Below the pieces are notes generated by a model. That model was not told where the DNA came from, did no database searches, and was given only the letters and a program-made list of their open reading frames with translations. Source: Bradyrhizobium sp. DOA9 (GTDB lineage: Bacteria; Pseudomonadota; Alphaproteobacteria; Rhizobiales; Xanthobacteraceae). From it: 64,000 nucleotides of DNA. The DNA lies in the NCBI RefSeq assembly GCF_000617845.2, contig NZ_DF820425.1:3957725-4021724 (forward strand), in the 5' to 3' direction. Shown here piece by piece: positions 55,525 through 63,691 of this stretch. Numbering within the stretch: the stretch's first letter is position 1; each line of letters starts with the position of its first letter. Made by a program: the position numbers and the translations under genes.

Positions 55525-57201
55525 ATGTTTCGTTGCGGCAAGACCCTGATGGCGTTGACGCTGTTGATGGCGACTTCGGTTGCTGCAACGGCGCAGACGC
55601 CAACGACGCCTGCAGCCCCGGCGCCGCAGGCGCAGCCCGCGAGCCCGGCCGCGCCGGCGGCCGAACTCTTGAAGCCCGAGCAGCTCGAGGCCCTCGTCGC
55701 GCCGATCGCGCTTTATCCCGACGAGTTGCTCGCCAATGTCCTGGCCGCCTCGACTTATCCGCTGGAAGTGGTGCAGGCCGACCGCTGGCTGAAGGCGCGC
55801 AAGAGCCTGAAGGGCGACGCGTTGAAGACGGAAGTGGAGAAGCAGGGCTGGGACGACAGCGTCAAGGCGCTCGCCAGCACCGCCGATGTCCTCGCGATGA
55901 TGAGCGACCAGCTCGACTGGACCCAGAAGCTGGGCGATGCCTTCCTCGCGCAGCAGCCCGACGTGATGGACGCGATCCAGCGTCTGCGCAACAAGGCCTA
56001 TGACAACAAGAAGCTCGTCACCACCAAGCAGCAGAAGGTCAGCGTCCAGTCTCAGGAAGGCAAGCAGGTCGTCGTGATCCAGCAGGCCGATCCCGCGGCG
56101 ATGTACGTGCCGTATTACGATCCGGCGACGGTCTACGGCAGCTGGCCCTATGCGGAATATCCGCCGTATTATTGGGGCTATCCCTCCTATATCGGCGCCG
56201 GCGTGATCGCGGCCGGACTCGCCTTCGGCACGGCGTGGGCGATCGGGCGCTGGGGCAATTACTGGGGCGGCGGCTGCAACTGGGGCAACCGCAACGTCTA
56301 TGTCAACCATCGCACCACGAACATCGGCAATGGCTGGCAGCACAATCCGGCGCATCGCGGCGGCGTCCGCTACAACAACAGCAATGTTCAGCAGCGCTTC
56401 GGCAACAACAATCTGAAGGCCGGCGTGTCTGACCGGATGGATTTCCGCGGCCGTGACGGCAACCAGGTGCTGCGCCCCAACCAGGGGGCCGGGGACCGGG
56501 CAGGAGATCGCGCGGGTGATCGCGGCGGACCGGGTGACCGGGCTGGCGACCGCGCCGGGGGCCGTGCAGGTGATCGCGCCGGCGATCGGGGCGACCGGCC
56601 CGGCGGCGGCGACCGTGCCGGTGCCGGGGATCGCGCCAAGGGTGGCGGTGACAGGTCCAAGGCTGCCGCCAAAGGCGGCGATCGCGCCAAGGCTGCCAAC
56701 CGCGCCGGCGGTGGTGCGGCCAATCGTGGCGGTGGCGGCAATCGCGGTGGCGCGATGAACGTCTCATCCGGCCGATCGGCGGCCGCCGCATCGGCGCGCG
56801 GACGGTCCAGCATGGCGAGCATGCCGCGCGGCGGTGGCGGCGGACCGAGCTTTGCCGGCCGCGGCGGCGGTGGCGGAGCGGCGATGCGTGGTGGTGGCGG
56901 AGGCGGCTTCCGCGGCGGTGGCGGCGGTGGCCGGCGTTCCGACCTCGCGCTGAAGCATGATGTCCTGCTGCTCGGGCATCTCGCGAACGGTCTCGGCTAT
57001 TATCGCTTCAGCTATATCGGCAGCGACAAGGCCTATGTCGGGGTGATGGCGCAGGAGGTCGAGCAGGTGATGCCCGATGCCGTGAGCCGCGGCAGCGACG
57101 GCTATCTGCGCGTCCATTACGAAAAGCTCGGGCTGACGTTCCGCACCTACCGCGACTGGCTCGCCGGCGGCGCGAAGATTCCCGCGGAGGTGATGCCATG
57201 A
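55525..57201 (+). CDS. DUF3300 protein with Gly/Arg/Asp repeats and a C-terminal S74-like chaperone domain
   Basis: A 558-residue exported protein. Signal peptide 1-24; DUF3300 region about 45-290 (LVAPIALYPDELLANVLAAS; YVPYYDPATVYG). Residues about 323-395 are low-complexity, rich in Gly-Asp-Arg-Ala units, then Gly-rich to 470. The last 85 residues match peptidase S74 tail-fibre chaperones: Ser472 and Lys477 in SDLALK fit the Ser-Lys self-cleavage dyad, followed by YVGVMAQEVEQVMPDAV. S74 domains usually cut themselves off after helping a trimer fold. The box at 55454 and the coupled DUF2950 gene define the operon. Confidence 0.85.
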   Translation: MFRCGKTLMALTLLMATSVAATAQTPTTPAAPAPQAQPASPAAPAAELLKPEQLEALVAPIALYPDELLANVLAASTYPLEVVQADRWLKARKSLKGDALKTEVEKQGWDDSVKALASTADVLAMMSDQLDWTQKLGDAFLAQQPDVMDAIQRLRNKAYDNKKLVTTKQQKVSVQSQEGKQVVVIQQADPAAMYVPYYDPATVYGSWPYAEYPPYYWGYPSYIGAGVIAAGLAFGTAWAIGRWGNYWGGGCNWGNRNVYVNHRTTNIGNGWQHNPAHRGGVRYNNSNVQQRFGNNNLKAGVSDRMDFRGRDGNQVLRPNQGAGDRAGDRAGDRGGPGDRAGDRAGGRAGDRAGDRGDRPGGGDRAGAGDRAKGGGDRSKAAAKGGDRAKAANRAGGGAANRGGGGNRGGAMNVSSGRSAAAASARGRSSMASMPRGGGGGPSFAGRGGGGGAAMRGGGGGGFRGGGGGGRRSDLALKHDVLLLGHLANGLGYYRFSYIGSDKAYVGVMAQEVEQVMPDAVSRGSDGYLRVHYEKLGLTFRTYRDWLAGGAKIPAEVMP

Positions 57202-58115
57202 CGGGTCTGAAATCGTTTGGCCGTACGCTGCTGCCCGGCGTCCTCGCGCTCGCGCTGCTCGGATCGGGCGCTCTCGCGCAGGAATCCTACAAGACACCGG
57301 AAGAAGCCGCGTCTGCGCTTGCCGCCGCGGTCAAGAGCGGCCCGAAAGACATCTTGAAAGTGCTGGGCAGGAAAGCGGAGGACATCGTCTCGTCCGGCGA
57401 CGAGGTTGCCGACACCGACATTCGGGCGCGCTTCACCGCGATGTACGACGCCAAGCACGGCATCAAGGCGGAGGGCAACAAGACCGCCACCTTGATGCTC
57501 GGGCCGGACGACTTCCCGTTCCCGATCCCGCTGGTCAACACCCGGACGGGCTGGGCGTTCGACACCGATGAGGGGCGCATCGAGGTGCTGCGCCGTCGCA
57601 TCGGCCGCAACGAGCTCGACGCGATCCAGACCGCGCTCGCCTTCGTCGACGCGCAAAACGAATATGCCGAGAAGGACCGCGGTGAGGGCGTCGGCGTCTA
57701 CGCGCAGCGCATCGTTTCCTCGCCCGGCAAGAAGGACGGACTGTTCTGGCGCGACGACAGCGATCCGAGCCCGCTCGGCGCGCTCGCGGCCGAAGCCTCG
57801 AAGGAGGGCTATCGCGGCGGTGACGTCGGACCTGAACCCTATCACGGCTATTACTTCCGGATTCTCAAAGGGCAGGGGCGGGACGCGCCCGGCGGTGCGC
57901 TCAACTACGTCGTCAAGGGCAAGATGATCGGTGGCTTCGCCCTGATCGCCTGGCCCGCGGAATACGGCAATTCCGGCGTGATGACCTTCCTGGTCAACCA
58001 TGCCGGCACCGTCTACCAGAAGGATCTCGGCAAGCGCACCGAGTTCATCGCGCAGCGCACCACGTTGTTCGATCCCGATGAAACCTGGAAGAAGGTCGAT
58101 GCCGCAAAACCCTGA
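57198..58115 (+). CDS. DUF2950-family periplasmic protein
   Basis: A 305-residue exported protein with signal peptide (GVLALALLGSGALA) and the DUF2950 pattern (YKTPEEAASALAAAVKSG; DGLFWRDDSDPSPLGALAAE; GYYFRILKGQGRDAPGGA). It is often a neighbour of DUF3300 genes in proteobacteria. Function unknown. Its start overlaps the DUF3300 stop and its end overlaps the next gene by 17 bases. Confidence 0.87.
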   Translation: MTGLKSFGRTLLPGVLALALLGSGALAQESYKTPEEAASALAAAVKSGPKDILKVLGRKAEDIVSSGDEVADTDIRARFTAMYDAKHGIKAEGNKTATLMLGPDDFPFPIPLVNTRTGWAFDTDEGRIEVLRRRIGRNELDAIQTALAFVDAQNEYAEKDRGEGVGVYAQRIVSSPGKKDGLFWRDDSDPSPLGALAAEASKEGYRGGDVGPEPYHGYYFRILKGQGRDAPGGALNYVVKGKMIGGFALIAWPAEYGNSGVMTFLVNHAGTVYQKDLGKRTEFIAQRTTLFDPDETWKKVDAAKP

Positions 58116-58557
58116 GCCGCGCGTGCGCGCATTTCGCCTGATCGCGCTCCTGCTGCTCGCGCTCGGGTTGACCATGCCGGCGACGCCGTCCTTCGCGCAG
58201 GCCGCCGGCCAGGTCAGGGTCAAGATCGTCAAAGCGGGATTCCTGGCCGGTGGTGGTGCCGGCAGCGGCGTGTTGACGTACCGGGGCAAGACCTACCCCT
58301 TCAAAGTCAGCGGCGTGAGCTTGGGCATCACGGTCGGTGCAACTTTCGGCCGTCTCGACGGCTGGGCATCCGGTATCCGGGAGGTCGGCGATTTCGCCGG
58401 CACCTACAGTTCGGTGGGCGGCGGCTTCGCGCTGGTCGGCGGTGCCAACGGTGTCCACCTCCGCAACGAAAAGGGCGTCACGATGGTGCTGCAAGGCCCG
58501 AAGGCGGGGCTCGAGCTGGCGGCCAATATCAGTCGGATCACGATTGCTTTGAGGTGA
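58099..58557 (+). CDS. Small secreted Gly-rich protein (paralog of 48636-49070)
   Basis: A 152-residue protein with a signal peptide (LIALLLLALGLTMPATPSFA). The mature part shares KAGFLAGGGAGSGVLTYRGK, SLGITVGA and LQGPKAGLE with the 48636 product. The ATG at 58099 lies within the DUF2950 gene in another frame. Function unknown; probably envelope-located. Confidence 0.72.
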   Translation: MPQNPEPRVRAFRLIALLLLALGLTMPATPSFAQAAGQVRVKIVKAGFLAGGGAGSGVLTYRGKTYPFKVSGVSLGITVGATFGRLDGWASGIREVGDFAGTYSSVGGGFALVGGANGVHLRNEKGVTMVLQGPKAGLELAANISRITIALR

Positions 58558-58578
58558 GGCTCAGGCCGGGCGCGCGGA

Positions 58579-59097
58579 TCAAAGCGACAGCGACAGATGC
58601 ACCGTTCTCGGATCGTCGCTCCGCGCGAGCTCGAAGCCCGCCTTCGCGAACACGCTGCGCATGGACGCGTTGTCGGACAGAACCTCGGCCACGAGCTCTC
58701 GTACGCCCTGCTCGCGCGCGATGTTCGTCAGGTGCCTCAGCAACAGCGAGCCTACGCCGCGGCCTTGCCAGGCATCCACCACGACGAAGGCCATCTCGGC
58801 CCGACCGGGCTCGACGACGACGTACCGGCCGCCGCCGATAATGGCGTATCGCCCCTGTTCCTCGACGAGAGCGGCCAGCGCGACGTGATTGCTGAAATCC
58901 ACGTCCATGAAGAAGGCGCGCTCCTTCTCCGAGAAATGACGCTTCAAAATGAAGAACCGGCTCTGCAGCGATTGCGGGCTGGTACGCGCGACGGCGGCGA
59001 GCATATCCGCCTCGTCGCTGGCGCGAAGCGCGCGGATCTGGATCGGAGTGCCGTCCTTCAGGACGGTTTGCACGCTGTAAGTTGCAACTTGTGACAT
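58579..59097 (-). CDS. GNAT-family N-acetyltransferase
   Basis: A 172-residue acetyltransferase with the acetyl-CoA loop VVDAWQGRGVGSLLL and a C-terminal VRELVAEVLSDNASMRSVFA. It is of the short stand-alone type and resembles acetyltransferase domains fused to Pat-like acyl-CoA synthetases. ATG 59097 is used; a TTG at 59115 is possible. It could acetylate proteins or small amines. It shares the intergenic box at 59182 with the DUF3141 gene. Confidence 0.85.
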   Translation of the reverse strand: MSQVATYSVQTVLKDGTPIQIRALRASDEADMLAAVARTSPQSLQSRFFILKRHFSEKERAFFMDVDFSNHVALAALVEEQGRYAIIGGGRYVVVEPGRAEMAFVVVDAWQGRGVGSLLLRHLTNIAREQGVRELVAEVLSDNASMRSVFAKAGFELARSDDPRTVHLSLSL

Positions 59098-59181
59098 GCC
59101 GATGTCGCTCGTCAAAAGCCGTCCGGCCGCGTCTCATGCCTTATAATGCAGGATAGACGCCTCCGAAGCGTGCAGATCATC

Positions 59182-59195
59182 TTGACCTAGATCAA
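59182..59195. promoter_or_regulatory. FNR/FixK-type box between the GNAT and DUF3141 genes
   Basis: TTGACCTAGATCAA, matching TTGAY-N4-RTCAA. The centre is 62.5 bp before ATG 59251 (plus) and 91.5 bp before the minus-strand GNAT start. Confidence 0.75.
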
Positions 59196-59250
59196 CGTTC
59201 GTCCTTGCCCAGCGCCGTCAATTGGCCAAGGCGACGGAGAGGTCGAAAAC

Positions 59251-61479
59251 ATGTCCATGGACAAGGTGCAAATTCCGGGCGGTCCCATGTCGGGCCTGGT
59301 CGCCTCGGCGGTCGAATACCTGGTCGATGCTGGACAGCGCAGTGTGCTGTTCCTGGATATCATGCGTCGGCGCGGGGATCAGTACAGGGAGCACGTCGCG
59401 CAGACCGCGCCGCACGTTCTGCAATATGCGGCCGAATTGATCATGGACGGGCGCCAGCTCGCCGAACCCGTCAATTACGCGCTGGTGCGGATCGTTCCGC
59501 CTGAGAACGTCGAGATCGACATCAACCGGCGGCCGTTCGTCGTGGTCGATCCGCGTGCGGGTCACGGTCCCGGCATCGGCGGCTTCAAGGCGGACAGTGA
59601 AATCGGGGTGGCCATGAAGGCGGGCCATCCCTGCTACTTCATCGGATTCCTGCCGGACCCGATGCCCGGTCAGACCATCGAGCGCATCGCGCGTGCCGAA
59701 GCCATCTTCATCGAAAAGGTCATAAGCCTTCACCCGGATGCCGACGGCAAGCCCTGCGTGATCGGCAATTGCCAGGCCGGATGGGCCGTCATGATCCTCG
59801 CCTCGCTGCGTCCCGAGCTGTTCGGCCCGCTGATCATCGCCGGCGCGCCGCTGGCCTATTGGGCCGGCGTGCACGGAAAATATCCGATGCGCTATTCGGG
59901 CGGGCTGTTGGGCGGAAGCTGGTTGACGGCCCTGACCTCCGATCTCGGCGCCGGCAAGTTCGATGGTGCATGGCTGGTGCAGAATTTCGAGAACCAGAAC
60001 CCGTCGAATACGCTCTGGACCAAGCAGTACAACGTCTATTCCAAGGTCGACACCGAGGCGGATCGTTACCTCGAATTCGAGCGTTGGTGGGGCGGCCACG
60101 TCAACCTGAACGCGGAGGAAATTCAGTTCATCGTCGATGAACTGTTCGTCGGCAACAATCTCGCCGCCGGCAACATCGAAATGTCCGATGGCCGGAAGGT
60201 CGACCTTCGCAACATCAGATCTCCGATCGTGGTGTTCTGCTCGGAGGGCGACAACATCACGCCGCCGCAGCAGGCGCTGCACTGGATCCTCGATTGCTAT
60301 GCCGATGTCGATGAGATCCGGGCCTATGGCCAGACCATCGTCTACACCGTGCACCAGAGCGTCGGCCATCTCGGCATCTTCGTCTCCGGCGGCGTCGCCA
60401 AGAAGGAGCACGCGGAATTCTCCAGCAACATCGACCTCATCGACGTTCTGCCGCCCGGGCTCTATGAAGCGACATTCGAGGCGAAGGGTGAGGAAACCTC
60501 GAGCTCGGATCTGGTCGTCGGGCAGTGGGTGATGCGCTGCGAGGCGCGGACGCTCGACGACATCCGCGCCATGGGCGGCAATTCGCCCGAGGACGAGCGG
60601 CGCTTCGCCACGGCCAAGCGGATCTCCGAGATCAATCTGTCGGCCTATCAGAAATTCGTCCAGCCGTGGCTCAAGCGCATGGTGACGCCGCAGATGGCGG
60701 AATGGGCTCACAACATGCATCCGCTGCGGCTGCAATACGAGCTGTTCAGCAGCCAGAATCCCTACATGGCGACGGTGAAATCATTGGCCGAGAAGGCCGC
60801 CGAGGAACGCAAGCCGGTCGCCAGGGACAATCCGTTCCTGGCGTTTCAGGAACAGGTCTCCAAGCAGATCGTGCACGCTCTCGACAGCTGGCGCGATTCA
60901 CAGGAGGCGCTCAGCGAAGCGATGTTCCTCAGCGTCTACGGATCCCCGGCGCTCCAGGCGGCGGTCGGGATCGATCCGACGTCCACGCCGTCGCGGCATC
61001 GTGAGATGTCCGCCGAGCATCGCGCCATGCTCGACAAGCGCATCGCCGAGCTGAAGTCGCGGATCGGTGAGGGCGGCCTCCGTGAAGCGGCGCTGCGCGC
61101 TTTGCTCTATGTCGGCTCGGCACGGGGAATGGTGGACGAACGCAGCATCGAGGCTCTGCGCCAGCTCCGCCGGGATCATGGCGGCGAACGGCTGTCTCTT
61201 GCCGAGTTCAAGTTGCTGGTCCGCGAGCAGTTCTTCATGCTGTTGCTCGATCGGGAAGGGGCCCTCGCCGCAATACCGAACATGCTGCCCGACGATATCA
61301 ACGTTCGTCGCCAGGCGTTTGAAGCGATCGAGCAGGTGCTGTCGGCCAGTGCGGATGTCACCGGCGAGCGCGCAAATCGGCTGCGGCAGATCGCTGGCCT
61401 GTTTGGCATCGACACCATGGAAGGTTCCGAAAGGGCGTCGAACGTTGCCCCTTTCGATCCCAAGGCGAAGGCGTCGTAA
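59251..61479 (+). CDS. DUF3141-family alpha/beta hydrolase (PHA synthase-like)
   Basis: A 742-residue protein with an alpha/beta hydrolase core. The nucleophile elbow is GNCQAG with Cys174 in place of Ser, as in polyhydroxyalkanoate synthases; Asp334 (SEGDN) and His373 (VGHLG) complete a plausible triad. The C-terminal third is helical and unlike PhaC. GGAGAGG precedes ATG 59251. It heads the operon with phosphotransacetylase, acetate kinase and FabI, suggesting a role linking acyl-CoA or acyl-phosphate to a polymer or ester. Its reaction is not known. Confidence 0.87.
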   Translation: MSMDKVQIPGGPMSGLVASAVEYLVDAGQRSVLFLDIMRRRGDQYREHVAQTAPHVLQYAAELIMDGRQLAEPVNYALVRIVPPENVEIDINRRPFVVVDPRAGHGPGIGGFKADSEIGVAMKAGHPCYFIGFLPDPMPGQTIERIARAEAIFIEKVISLHPDADGKPCVIGNCQAGWAVMILASLRPELFGPLIIAGAPLAYWAGVHGKYPMRYSGGLLGGSWLTALTSDLGAGKFDGAWLVQNFENQNPSNTLWTKQYNVYSKVDTEADRYLEFERWWGGHVNLNAEEIQFIVDELFVGNNLAAGNIEMSDGRKVDLRNIRSPIVVFCSEGDNITPPQQALHWILDCYADVDEIRAYGQTIVYTVHQSVGHLGIFVSGGVAKKEHAEFSSNIDLIDVLPPGLYEATFEAKGEETSSSDLVVGQWVMRCEARTLDDIRAMGGNSPEDERRFATAKRISEINLSAYQKFVQPWLKRMVTPQMAEWAHNMHPLRLQYELFSSQNPYMATVKSLAEKAAEERKPVARDNPFLAFQEQVSKQIVHALDSWRDSQEALSEAMFLSVYGSPALQAAVGIDPTSTPSRHREMSAEHRAMLDKRIAELKSRIGEGGLREAALRALLYVGSARGMVDERSIEALRQLRRDHGGERLSLAEFKLLVREQFFMLLLDREGALAAIPNMLPDDINVRRQAFEAIEQVLSASADVTGERANRLRQIAGLFGIDTMEGSERASNVAPFDPKAKAS

Positions 61480-61508
61480 CGCGAGTTGTAGGGATCGGGA
61501 GCGATATC

Positions 61509-62471
61509 ATGTCAGCAGATGCGACGGCCATTCAGTCTCCCAGCAAGTATGATCGCCTGATCGCGGCGGCCAAGGCGATCCCGCCGACGCCGACCGTCGT
61601 GGTGCATCCCTGCGACGAGACATCCTTGCGGGGGGCCGTCGACAGCGCGTCTGCCGGCATCATCCGGCCGATCCTGGTCGGACCGGAGCCGAAGATCAGG
61701 GATATTGCTGCCAGGTTCGCCCTGGACATCTCGGGTTACGAGATCGTAAATGCCGCGCACAGCGACGAAGCCGCGGCAAAAGGTGTCGAATTGATCCATG
61801 CCGCGCGGGGCGAATTGCTCATGAAGGGCAGCTTGCACACCGACGAGCTGATGCGGGCCGTCACCGCCAAGGTCGGGGGGCTGCGCACCGATCGGCGCAT
61901 CAGCCACGTTTTCGTCATGGATGTGCCGGCCTATTCCGAGACGATCTTCGTCACTGACGCCGCGATCAACATCTTCCCTGATCTGGACGCCAAGCGGGAC
62001 ATCATTCAGAACGCGATCGACCTTTACAATCAGGCCGGCTTCGGCAAGTCGCCGCGGGTGGCCATCCTTTCCGCGGTCGAAACCGTCACGTCGAAGATTC
62101 CGTCCACGATCGAGGCCGCGGCGCTCTGCAAGATGGCGGATCGCGGCCAGATCACGGGCGGCGTGCTCGATGGGCCGCTGGCGTTTGACAACGCGATCGA
62201 CCTCGAATCGGCGCGGATCAAGGGCATCAAGTCCGAGGTGGCCGGTCGCGCTCAGATCCTCGTCGTGCCCGACCTCGAAGCGGGCAACATGCTTGCCAAG
62301 AACCTCGCCTATTTCGCCAAGGCGGACGGCGCCGGGATTGTGCTCGGCGCACGCGTACCCGTCGTCCTGACCTCGCGTGCGGACAGCCCAAGGGCGCGGA
62401 TGGCGTCCTGCGCGGTTGCTGCACTTTATGCTCACGCGCGGCGCCAGAAGGCGCCGACAGTCGCGGCGTGA
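61509..62471 (+). CDS. Phosphate acetyl/butyryltransferase
   Basis: A 320-residue member of the phosphotransacetylase/phosphotransbutyrylase family (ESARIKGIKSEVAGRAQILV; DLEAGNMLAKNLAYFAKAD). It converts acyl-CoA plus phosphate to acyl-phosphate and CoA. Length fits the short PTB-like enzymes. It sits directly before acetate kinase, so the pair would make ATP from acetyl-CoA. Confidence 0.92.
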   Translation: MSADATAIQSPSKYDRLIAAAKAIPPTPTVVVHPCDETSLRGAVDSASAGIIRPILVGPEPKIRDIAARFALDISGYEIVNAAHSDEAAAKGVELIHAARGELLMKGSLHTDELMRAVTAKVGGLRTDRRISHVFVMDVPAYSETIFVTDAAINIFPDLDAKRDIIQNAIDLYNQAGFGKSPRVAILSAVETVTSKIPSTIEAAALCKMADRGQITGGVLDGPLAFDNAIDLESARIKGIKSEVAGRAQILVVPDLEAGNMLAKNLAYFAKADGAGIVLGARVPVVLTSRADSPRARMASCAVAALYAHARRQKAPTVAA

Positions 62472-62476
62472 CCGCC

Positions 62477-63691
62477 ATGGACAGCATCCTCGTCGTCAAC
62501 GCCGGCTCCTCGAGCGTCAAGTTCCAGGTCTTTGCGGTCGAGGGTGAGGGCGTTCTGCGCCGCCTGATCAAGGGGCAGGTGGACGGCATCGGCAGCCGGC
62601 CGCGCTTGCGGGCAAGCGGGGCGAGCAACGATCCCATGGCCGACCGGGCCTATCCGATCGAGACCATTCCGGACGTTCCCGCGGCGATGGACGTCGCAGG
62701 GGCATGGCTCCGGAACGAAGCGCGCGTCAATCCATTGGCGGTCGGGCATCGCGTCGTCCATGGCGGGCCGGATTACGAGCGGCCGGTTCTCGTCGACCAT
62801 GGCGTGGTGGCACGGCTGGAACGCTTCGTCACTTTGGCGCCACTGCACCAGCCGCACAATCTGGCGCCGATCCGCTCGATCCTGGCCAATTTCCCGACGA
62901 TCCCGCAGGTCGCTTGCTTCGACACCGCGTTTCACCGCACCCACGGTCGGCTGGCGGATCATTACGCCATCCCCCACCAGCTCCACGCCGAAGGTGTGCG
63001 GCGCTACGGCTTTCACGGGCTGTCCTATGAGTACATCTCCAGGACCCTGCCGCAGATCGCCCCGGAGATCGCAAAGCGCCGGGTGATTGTCGCCCATCTC
63101 GGCAGTGGCGCGTCGATGTGCGCGATGAAGAATGGACTGAGCGTCGAGAGCACGATGGGATTCACCGCGCTCGACGGACTGCCGATGGGCACGCGTCCGG
63201 GCCAGCTCGATCCGGGGGTCGTGCTGTATCTCATGTCCGAGAAGGGGATGACGGCATCGAAGGTGCAGGATTTTCTCTATCGCGATTGTGGATTGAAGGG
63301 GCTTTCCGGGGTCAGCAACGACATGCGCGAGCTGGAGGCGAGCCTTGATCCGCAGGCGAAGCTGGCGGTGGACTATTTCGTCTATCGCATCGGCCTCAAC
63401 GCCGGCATGCTGGCGGCGGCGCTGCAGGGGATCGATGCCTTCGTCTTCACCGCCGGCATCGGCGAGAACTCGAGTAGCATCCGCGCGCGTGTGGCGGAGC
63501 AGCTCGGCTGGCTTGGCGTGGCGCTCGATCCTGCCGAGAACACGCGCCATTCGCGGCTGATATCGGCAAAGACGAGTCTCGTTCCGGTCTACGTCGTCCC
63601 GACCGACGAGGAGCTCATGATCGCGCAGCACACACTGACGCTGTTGATGAACGGCCAATCGCCCAACCCCAGACGAGAGAGGGTGTCATGA
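62477..63691 (+). CDS. ackA: Acetate kinase
   Basis: A 404-residue kinase with the N-terminal VVNAGSSSVKF loop, RVVHGG, DTAFH, and GFHGLSYEYI. It turns acetyl-phosphate and ADP into acetate and ATP, the last step of acetate overflow or of fermentative energy gain. ATG 62477 is used; a GTG at 62468 overlaps the previous stop. Its stop overlaps the FabI start (ATGA). Confidence 0.95.
   Translation: MDSILVVNAGSSSVKFQVFAVEGEGVLRRLIKGQVDGIGSRPRLRASGASNDPMADRAYPIETIPDVPAAMDVAGAWLRNEARVNPLAVGHRVVHGGPDYERPVLVDHGVVARLERFVTLAPLHQPHNLAPIRSILANFPTIPQVACFDTAFHRTHGRLADHYAIPHQLHAEGVRRYGFHGLSYEYISRTLPQIAPEIAKRRVIVAHLGSGASMCAMKNGLSVESTMGFTALDGLPMGTRPGQLDPGVVLYLMSEKGMTASKVQDFLYRDCGLKGLSGVSNDMRELEASLDPQAKLAVDYFVYRIGLNAGMLAAALQGIDAFVFTAGIGENSSSIRARVAEQLGWLGVALDPAENTRHSRLISAKTSLVPVYVVPTDEELMIAQHTLTLLMNGQSPNPRRERVS

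Noticed and set aside
56490..56760. Repeated GGCGACCGG-like units as a CRISPR or tandem satellite
   Set aside because: The repeats are in frame and encode Gly-Asp-Arg-Ala units within the DUF3300 protein; there are no unique spacers.
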